Assembly (NCBI RefSeq): GCF_012273895.1
Contig: NC_052130.1
Span: 4,402,001 to 4,466,000 of the forward strand
From: Zerene cesonia
Taxonomy: Eukaryota; Arthropoda; Insecta; Lepidoptera; Pieridae
Length of the DNA stretch: 64,000 bases
Direction: 5' to 3'
Shown here: positions 56,608 through 64,000 of the stretch, one piece after another
Numbering within the stretch: position 1 is the first letter of the stretch
How the letters are laid out: each line of letters starts with the position of its first letter
Translations under genes and position numbers: made by a program
Notes under the pieces: model-generated
The model's input: only the letters and a program-made list of their open reading frames with translations
Told to the model about the DNA's origin: nothing
Database searches by the model: none

Positions 56608-57399
56608 ATGTCTGTTTGTTTAGCTTTATTTCACGTTGCCTGTAAGAGTGGCCAGGCCTGGCCTCTAAGAGTTCTAGCAATTAATATATATTAAAATTTT
56701 GCATTAGTTGTACTAAATATTGAAACAAAAGAAGATAATGGTTAGTAGATGCTGGTTAAGAATATATTTTGTAATAGGGATAAAGGGCAATTATGGGCTC
56801 TCGCAAATGTGTATGAAGAATCTGATGTATTGCTGTTCTGAAATTCACCAAAAAAGGGCTTTTTTATATAATTAGAGTTTTTTTATTCATATTTTACTTG
56901 TGATTATGATTCATATAACTTTATAAAAAAACACAATTTTATTTGTTACCGACTATATTTATCCGTATCTATACTTCCCAATAATTTACAAACGACATTC
57001 CAGAAAATAAGGACATACTTTCGGTTTGTCTCTCGATAACTCCTTTCAACCGATTGACATGATTATATTTATGTTAGAATTTAGAGTGATACCTCCCCTT
57101 TGAGACGCCGGTGCCTTGTCTGTAGATATTTTTTTACTGTGTCTTAGATATGTGGCGTTTGATTATTATTGTTTATTATTAATCTGTTGCCATAATGGTA
57201 TCATTATCTGTGACGTCTAAGAAGGCACTTGGCTTGACACCAGATTCAAAAACGACAGTTAATTTTCAATTGCTAATTATTGAGGTAGAAGTATAACACA
57301 ATACAATATACAATTAAAGTTACAACTTGTCTTATTTTATTAATGGGAATACTAACCCCATAGATACATTACATTTTAGATTTAACGAATAAAAGAGGA
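56608..57399. other. AT-rich spacer
   Basis: A palindromic GGCCAGGCCTGGCC core at 56651-56664 stands out. Otherwise nothing recognised. Confidence 0.4.
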
Positions 57400-57472
57400 T
57401 GACACCAATCAGCGGGTGTTAAACGCCATTAATCTTCATAATCACACGGACGAAGTCGCAAGCAACAGCTAG
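57400..57472 (+). mobile_element. Helitron-like 3' end fragment
   Basis: CACACGGACGAAGTCGCAAG then CAACAGCTAG. Confidence 0.4.
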
Positions 57473-58344
57473 CAATATAATGTTTCATTTATATTCACTT
57501 GAATTCTTTATTCAGAAAGCATTTCAAATAAAATACAATGCCTTTATTAGAACAAATACGTCATTAATACGCAAACACTAAATCAGCGCTAGAGCGAAAA
57601 ATCAATTTTGATCTGATGGCAACATTCATAGTTATACAATACATCGTATTATAACCTTTATCATCAAAGCATGAAGTGTGAAAATAGCGCGTTGTTAAAA
57701 TTGGTCTCGCTAGGGACACCTTAATTTCTCGTCACGTTTCGGGTTATTATTATTACTCAATTGTGTGAATCGAGTACACTTTGTTTGCTGGAAAATCAAA
57801 TAACAATTGAAATTAATTATTTTGTTAAATATTTTTATTAATTGAAATAAATTTCTCTCATTTGTAGCATTGTGGTGTATGACGTGTCTGGTTTCGCTAA
57901 TTCTTTCTATTGTATATTATGTCTATGATATACAAAAACTTGCTTATCATTCGCGAGAGAAAACACGCGGCAAAGTTAGTTTTTAAAAGTTGCGTTTTAG
58001 ACAGAAATGGTTGAAATAAAAAAAAAATAATGTAATAACTAAGAATATAAATCATTGAAATTTCGAGAGGCGGTATTTGTTCTGAAATTATTAGTTTATA
58101 GTAATAATAAATCTTTTTAATTTATAGCGCCTTCGTAAATTAGTTGGATTTGGAGAAATTTTAAGTTATTTGCGAAACTTTGCTATTATTTTTTTAAGGC
58201 TTAATAGATTTATATCACAAAAAATATAATCCTACTAATATCCTATCACTACTATCATATCACTACTTGATTTTAGCAATGCTTTTAACACCGTTAGTTA
58301 GTTTAAACCCGATGTTTTGTTGAAATTGCTACGTGTCTCTTTAA
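57473..58344. other. AT-rich spacer
   Basis: No supported feature. Confidence 0.4.
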
Positions 58345-58720
58345 CATGTCTCCGGCTGTGATTAGCTGGTTTAGAAACTATCTCGGGGTCAGCAGCGCAT
58401 TGTATTCGACGACTGTTACTCGTCCTGGTCGGATGTTACTTCTGGCGTTTCCCAGGGTAGTGTGCTCTCTCCCCTCCTCCTTTCCTTTCCTTTGATAAAT
58501 ATCAACGCCAATGCTTCTAATAAATCTATCTACCACATGTATGCAGATGATCTGCAAATTTATTGCCATTCTTCACTTGAGGACTTTTATAGGAAAGTAG
58601 CACTCACAAATGCTGATTTCCGAACCATTACTAATTGAAGCCGCCACGATGGTCTATGTATTAATCCTTGGAAATCACAAGTAATCATAATCGACAGTCA
58701 ATCACTCATTTCTAAAATCG
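58345..58720 (+). pseudogene. Non-LTR reverse transcriptase fragment with YADD motif, broken
   Basis: Two frames together read an RT palm region: VISWFRNYL, then after a frameshift near 58387 QQRIVFDDCYSSWSDVTSGV, QGSVLSPLL, IYHMYADDLQIYCHSS (YADD at 58540-58551) and LCINPWKSQVII. A TGA at about 58636 replaces the Trp expected after ITN. The order SGVxQGSVLSPLLF followed by YADD is characteristic of LINE reverse transcriptases of the Jockey/CR1 kind. It is a 5'- and 3'-truncated relic that abuts a truncated Helitron-like copy at 58731. It covers a different part of RT than the 1010-1857 relic. Confidence 0.8.
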
Positions 58721-58730
58721 ATAGGCTTTA

Positions 58731-58876
58731 TGTTGCTCTTTCACGCAAAAACTACTAAACCGATTGCAATGAAATTTGCTACGTAGACAACTGGACAACT
58801 GGAATAACATATAGGCAAATTTTTTCCCGAAATTTCTACGGGATATGGGCTTACGCTGGTGAAAACGGGGGGCTAG
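58731..58876 (+). mobile_element. Helitron-like element H1, 5'-truncated
   Basis: TTGCTCTTTCACGCAAAAAC to GGGGGGCTAG. It directly follows the RT fragment. Confidence 0.7.
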
Positions 58877-59382
58877 TTGAATCATAAATTAGAGTCTGCT
58901 CACTTTGTTTATCGACACGAATATAAAAATAAATACTAATTCTACTTATTTTGATTTTTCTGGATCAAAACCAATTCTTCGTTCTTCGGTCGTTTAAATC
59001 ACCAGCAGCATTGTGCGTCAATTACTTAATTATATTCCATGGTCCATGACACGTCAATATTAAATATATATTTTCTCCCATGTCAAAGAAAATAAATAGT
59101 TATAGAGAAGGAAAAATAAGACTCTTGTACTAACCTTTTATGAACGAAATTAATCAGAGTCAAATAAGAATTAATTTAACTCAGTATAGAGGTTTTATAA
59201 CCATCGTGTAAATTATATTAAAGTACTAGTTAAACATTTATTACGCTGTTAAATTCACTCCTCGAAGCTTTTAGAGCTACTTGCAGTTCCGCTATTAATT
59301 AACTATTTAAGATTCTCGTTTAAAGAAGCTACTTATGCTCACGTTAATCTTGGTCTTCTTACTATGGTAATAGTTAATCTTA
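58877..59382. other. AT-rich spacer
   Basis: Nothing recognised. Confidence 0.4.
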
Positions 59383-59535
59383 GATTTATTTATTTATACA
59401 GCTTTTCAACAACATTGTACAAAGAAGAAACCTTAAAGTAATATGGGTTAAAGAAAGAGTACAATTTGCTGGGCGGCCTTATCACTTAGAAGTGATACCT
59501 TCCAGGCCACTAGGACAAAAGGTCATGAGCATAAT
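59383..59535 (-). mobile_element. LINE 3' end (RTE-like)
   Basis: TTTATTTATTTATACAGC at the left (reversed tail) and GGCGGCCTTATCACTTAGAA with GTGATACCTTCCAGGC at the right. The TATCACTT/AAGTGATA pair is the family hairpin. Confidence 0.55.
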
Positions 59536-60278
59536 GAAACTGCTGGAGGGATGAGAAACAGATAGCATGTTCAAAAGCAATATTTTATTAATATATAACA
59601 TATCATTAACACGTACATATAGACATATCGTTGCGTTTCATACCTTTTAATGGAAAACGAATAATAATAAATTTTTCTTTGTTTATTCGTCTTGTTTTGT
59701 AATCGTCATGTATTTAATGTGTTGTTTTAATAAACTTTTTATCTATGTATCTATCTAATAATTATGCTATTCAAATCTATATAACGTTTAAATATATTCG
59801 TACGACTTGGACAGTCAGTTAAAAAAGTGCAATTAGAAAATAATATATCTCGATTGTACTTTGTTCGTATCAAATATCGCAAAAAAGTATTGTTAGTGCA
59901 AAGAAGTAGGTTCGCAATATCTTCAATGAAATTCAAAAGAAAATTTGTATGCCGCTGGCCAAGGGTTACATAAAATAACCTTAGAAACACGTTTTCACCA
60001 TTAAGACTGTTTCATGTAATCCGATACGATTGAGATAGGCACCAGGCACCAAGTGGATAGTATAGAAATGACGTGATTTATTTTTAACAATCTTCACTGC
60101 ATACTCGTAGCATAAAATAAAGTCTTAAAGCTTTCTCGGTCTTTCCCTATGTCTCAATGTATGCTTAAATCTTTAAACTACGCAACGGATTAAGAATTTT
60201 CTATAAATAGAGTGATTCAAGAGAAAGATTTATGTGCATGATAACACCTATTAAACTACTCCGAATTTAACTTTACTT
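59536..60278. other. AT-rich spacer
   Basis: No supported feature. Confidence 0.4.
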
Positions 60279-60282
60279 ACTA

Positions 60283-60450
60283 GCTGACTCGGCAAACGCT
60301 GTTCTGTCTTACTCTTATCACTTAAAGATATAAAATATACATGTTGGCCGATACTACCAGAGAAGTTCAAAAAAATTTCAAAATAATCGGTTCAGCCGTT
60401 TCGGAGGAGTATGGTAACTAACATTGTGACACGAGAATTTTATACATGTA
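60283..60450 (-). mobile_element. Helitron-like element H2
   Basis: CTAGCTGACTCGGCAAACGC, CAGCCGTTTCGGAGGAGTAT and TGTGACACGAGAATTTTATA. Confidence 0.7.
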
Positions 60451-60862
60451 TAGATAAAAAGTCTCTACATGAAAATATACGAATAATTTAAATATATAAG
60501 AAACAGCTACAAATTGAAAATTTCCGCTCTTTTTGGTAAAATCTGTTGAAAATAAGGCGTGTTTTTCAGTACATTTATTGTGCATGGACACATGGAGACA
60601 TATTTGTTTGGTTCATTAATTACTATGAGAAATAATCGTTTATTTTTGTCTCGTACTTGGCTTCGAAATTTGTACTCAATATTTATAAATATGCATTAGT
60701 TAGGAATTCCTTCGTCAATAAATAATTAACTTTCAGTTAAAAAAGTACGTATATAGCCGTAATTAGATTTCCCATATGCGAATGCGTTAACGACTTTTTC
60801 ACAACAAAGAGTAATAAATTCAGTTACGTTACCTATAATAGATAAAAGAGGTAACTATATTT

Positions 60863-61057
60863 TAGAAATTAAAGACTTTTTAACGGAATATAAACGCGAT
60901 GTATTCATTATATTATTAACAGGGAGACTCCACCACCACGCTCGCTGTAGTGTTCGAAACGTTGGGTTAATAATATAATAAATAAATCGCGTTTAAAATC
61001 TATTAAAAAGTATTTAATTTATAAATTTATAATAATCGCGTAAAATCAAAAACAAGT
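60863..61057. mobile_element. Palindromic MITE M1, complete
   Basis: Left arm from TAGAAATTAAAGACTTTTTA and right arm GTTTAAAATCTATTAAAAAG with TATTTAATTT are inverted over about 55-60 bases. The centre is CACCACGCTCGCTGTAGTGT. No coding capacity. Confidence 0.7.
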
Positions 61058-61704
61058 ACCTATCCTTTATGATTTTTTTTATTTTTATGAGTAAACTGGC
61101 TTATTGCTTTCAGAGATCTTATATACATGTCCAGATAACAGAGTTTTTGTAAACAGTCCAGTATAAACAAACAACTTTATATTATAACTATAGATTGAAA
61201 ACTATTATTATAACAGAAGTAAATGTTATGTCAATTCAATTTTCTACTAATTTCTTAACCGAATGACGTCCACTTGCGTCAAGACGCTTCACAAGCACGC
61301 ACAAAAGATAAAGGTGAGACCACACCTAGCCCGTAACTCTATCTAACTTTCTAAGACCTAGTGACACTGGGGTTTCTCTTGGTTTGTAATTAGAGCGAAC
61401 ATAGCTATGGATACCTGATGACTGACTTACTTAATATTTTTAAGCATTTATTATTGCTTTGATATTTGATTATTTGTTGGTATAAACGGAATTACATAGA
61501 AAAGAGTTATGATGAGGTTGTTTTATAACATATTTTCTTAAATGGCCAATCCAATCCCTTGCCCATAGATATTGGTCTAAAGCAATTAAAACTATTTCAT
61601 AATAATAATAATATAATTCCTGATTTGGATTGAGCATCTTACTATCATATTACTACTCCATATTCTAAAATGGGACCACAGCATGTCCATAAACAAAATT
61701 TCGA
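61058..61704. other. AT-rich spacer
   Basis: Nothing recognised. Confidence 0.4.
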
Positions 61705-61852
61705 CGACATGTGACATCTGCCAACGGGCATTTGAGCAGCACGGGGGATTATGACCTGACATCTCAAAGTAGGTTTATTATGTTACTGAAAACAGCATAA
61801 CAGTAAATGTTATGCTGTTTTCAGCAGTGGGACTAAATATATGCTGACGGTG
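61705..61852 (+). mobile_element. SINE S1 3' part carrying an inserted hairpin
   Basis: GACGACATGTGACATCTGCC, GGGGGATTATGACCTGACAT and CAGCAGTGGGACTAAATATA are S1. Between them a perfect hairpin occupies 61786-61824. Confidence 0.6.
61786..61824. repeat. Perfect hairpin, 16-bp arms, 7-nt loop
   Basis: CTGAAAACAGCATAAC (61786-61801), loop AGTAAAT, then GTTATGCTGTTTTCAG (61809-61824). Confidence 0.9.
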
Positions 61853-62293
61853 AAGTTGGTATCGCTAGATATGTAAAAAATATATAAACATAAAATATTT
61901 ATTTTAAGTTGATAATGTATATATTATATTAATACAGACATAGTAGTCCGATGATTTCAATGGGTGGCCAAATTTAAGGGATCTTAAATCCCGTTGCGGG
62001 CTTCCGTGATATAATATTATGCCTGTTTTCAAAGGAATATTATGTTTTTAAATGCATTTTCTTACGGAAACTTTGTTTTATCCTCAAATTTATTGTCTTT
62101 ATCGATCCTTCGAATACGTGTACTGGTTTTGTATTAGAGACATGAAATGTAAAACTAATGGTAGATTATTAAATGCTTATTTCATTATTTATCAGTTCTA
62201 GTTTGACGTTTGATGGCATAATATAATGATGAATATCCTGCTTTCTTACTTGTCTTCTAAAAGTTTTAATTTCACAATTCATTTTAAAAAATC

Positions 62294-62425
62294 ACGGGTG
62301 GCCGAGAGGCTAGGCGTTGCAAGGTTAGTCAAAAAACGCAGGTTCGAATCCCGCCTCGTGATCAATTTTTTTCTATTCTTTCAAAATTTCTCATTTATAA
62401 AGCATTTCAATGCTATGTAACTAAA
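62294..62425 (+). mobile_element. tRNA-like SINE S4 with tail T
   Basis: 62294-62363 folds partly as a tRNA: acceptor TCACGGG with CTCGTGA, D arm GCC...GGC around GAGAGGCTA, and T arm GCAGG-TTCGAAT-CCCGC with one mismatch. The anticodon arm (TTGCAAGGTTAGTCAA) does not pair well and no variable arm is present, so a functional tRNA-Ser/Leu is unlikely. Box A (TGGCCGAGAGGCTAGG) and box B (GGTTCGAATCC) are intact. TTCTATTCTTTCAAAATTTC and AAAGCATTTCAATGCTAT follow, the same tail as at 26193 and 41669. Confidence 0.6.
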
Positions 62426-63584
62426 AGTGAGGTTTTAATTTGTACTACGGGTAGTAAAATAATTATTTATTACATATACACAATACTTACATATTTATAT
62501 ATTTACAATCTTATTTCTATACAACTATTATGTGATGTGTCGAGTTCTTATTATAATTTAGTGTTACATTTTCATTATTTAAAGGTATCTAATTAGCTTA
62601 TAGGGCTACTTGACAGCCAGTTATAAGCCATAGAGTTAGAGCCACCTATAATAGGGGAGGACTGAAAATCAGCGCTGTCCCTTTGCAGATGCAGCATATG
62701 CTGAGGAGTCTTCTTTAGTACCCCTAAAGTTGAGTGGTTATACGATAGCGTTGTGTTCAAATAAATATTTTTTTTACTTTTTTTTTTCTTTTATTATATA
62801 GAATGTGTAACGTGCTGTGAGTTAAGGTATTTGTATTGTACCCTTTTTTAAAAATAACCTAAATACCTACTTCTGTAACTTTTAAAACATTATGGAAAAA
62901 ATCATAATAATAAAATTATACCTATTTGAACTAATCTTTTTCATTTACTTCGAAAGTTTGTTTGTTTTATGGACTTCCCATCTCGCAAAGGAGCGATTTA
63001 ATGATATGATTTTATTTTCGATTCCCGCATAAAATAACACCATGTCCAGGGAGGGGGTTCTTAATTTATTAACGAATTTGCCTTATTATAAAACCAATTT
63101 TTAGTCTTACAAAATGCTATATTCTCTTTAGATTTTTCTTATTGATACGGATATAGTCAGTAGGCTAGACAGTGATATAGGCTGCATTATACCGCAGTAA
63201 AACATCTCATTCTCATGGAAATTTCTTTCTTTTCTTCACCTAAAACCTGCGGGTAATAGTCAGTTCTTTAATATAAACTTAAATGATTATTTTCCACAGA
63301 ACAGTTCGAGCCGTAGCCTAAGTTTCAACGTTTCCAAACACAATCGCATTCATGTAAAACTCAACGTATACATAATAGGCCGATAATTAAATTCGCAATT
63401 TTCGCGTGACAATTTATCGTGTACACTTTCCACATTCGCTATTTATAAGATCGCTACACGAAAGTAAATTTTTTACAAAGTTTTCCCCGTTGAAATGCGC
63501 CGTCTGAATTATGTATGGACTAGATATCTATGTAATATAAAGACCGATTGAATGTTTCCTATGTGATATTGGATTTTTGTATGG
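62426..63584. other. AT-rich spacer
   Basis: A somewhat GC-richer stretch at 62636-62760 (AGCGCTGTCCCTTTGCAGAT) followed by a T/A run could be another retroposed 3' end, but no second copy is present to prove it. Confidence 0.35.
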
Positions 63585-63735
63585 CTTTATTTATTTTTTA
63601 TTTATTTATAATCCTTTATTGTACAAACTTAGAAACAACAAAAACACAGTAAACAGAAAAAAAAGACATCGTTTGTACAAGAGGCGGCCTTATTGCTTAA
63701 CAGCAATCTCTGCCAGGCAACCTGGTTAGGAAAGG
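63585..63735 (-). mobile_element. LINE 3' end (RTE-like)
   Basis: TTTATTTATTTATAATCC (reversed tail), then AGGCGGCCTTATTGCTTAAC and AGCAATCTCTGCCAGGCAAC with the TTGCT/AGCAA hairpin. Confidence 0.55.
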
Positions 63736-64000
63736 AAATGTACGAAGTTCTGGAATAGTGCAAAAGCAAAAGAAAAACAAGTAATAAGTATATAATAACG
63801 ATGAATATCAGGCTTCATAATGATATAGAATTTAAGAAAAAACAAAAAAACATTGAGATAAAAACCTGTCAAAAATGAAAAAGATAAATTATTGTCAGAA
63901 TAACAAACGAAAACCGCACATAAAATAGTGACAAATACATTTTCTTAGACGAAATTATTACCAACTAATTTATTATTTATTAACTTAATTTACAAATGCT

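Overview
This window reads as AT-rich nuclear DNA of a lepidopteran (moth or butterfly). It is packed with short non-autonomous repeats of kinds typical of Lepidoptera: about 200-bp Helitron-like elements ending in CTAG, tRNA-headed SINEs ending in (GAT)n, LINE 3' ends and MITEs. Coding sequence is sparse and split by long introns. There is no prokaryotic-style gene organisation and no CRISPR array. Three runs of exactly 1000 N (10-1009, 11049-12048, 30515-31514) look like scaffold gaps of unknown true size.

The one well-supported host gene is a three-exon, plus-strand gene of the Osiris family (insect secretory/cuticle family, DUF1676-like). Its exons are 42388-42820, 45312-45487 and 51335-51532. 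Splice phases match throughout, and the joined product is 268 residues: signal peptide, paired-cysteine region, basic linker, long hydrophobic segment and a Tyr/Gly/Ser/His-rich tail. A probable 5' UTR exon ends at 39634. The introns carry Helitron copies, a Tc1/mariner-like remnant, SINEs and a young retroposon.

A second, less certain gene lies on the minus strand. Exons 28803-28950 and 28155-28249 (or read through to a stop at 28111) join in phase into a hydrophobic leader followed by a five-cysteine Kazal-like segment. A further minus-strand exon-like segment at 18033-18172 is phase-compatible but uncertain. A 62-codon minus-strand reading frame near 10384-10569 begins with a signal-peptide-like stretch.

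Retrotransposon relics are a non-LTR reverse transcriptase C-terminal part at 1010-1857 (one in-frame stop) and a second RT fragment with the YADD motif at 58345-58720 (frameshift plus stop). The remainder is mostly repeats. I label them H1-H8 (Helitron-like), S1-S4 (SINE or SINE-like), M1 and M2 (inverted-repeat MITEs) and RTE-like LINE ends.

The most unusual structures are: a 65-bp terminal inverted repeat pair on both sides of the third gap, with a motif recurring every 142-143 bp inside it; two head-to-tail Helitron-like copies of which the second is a chimera of two families; a Helitron-like copy nested in a palindromic MITE; a retroposed tail with a 5' inversion and a 13-bp target duplication; one 3' tail shared by two different tRNA-like SINE heads; and several perfect 16-18 bp hairpins.
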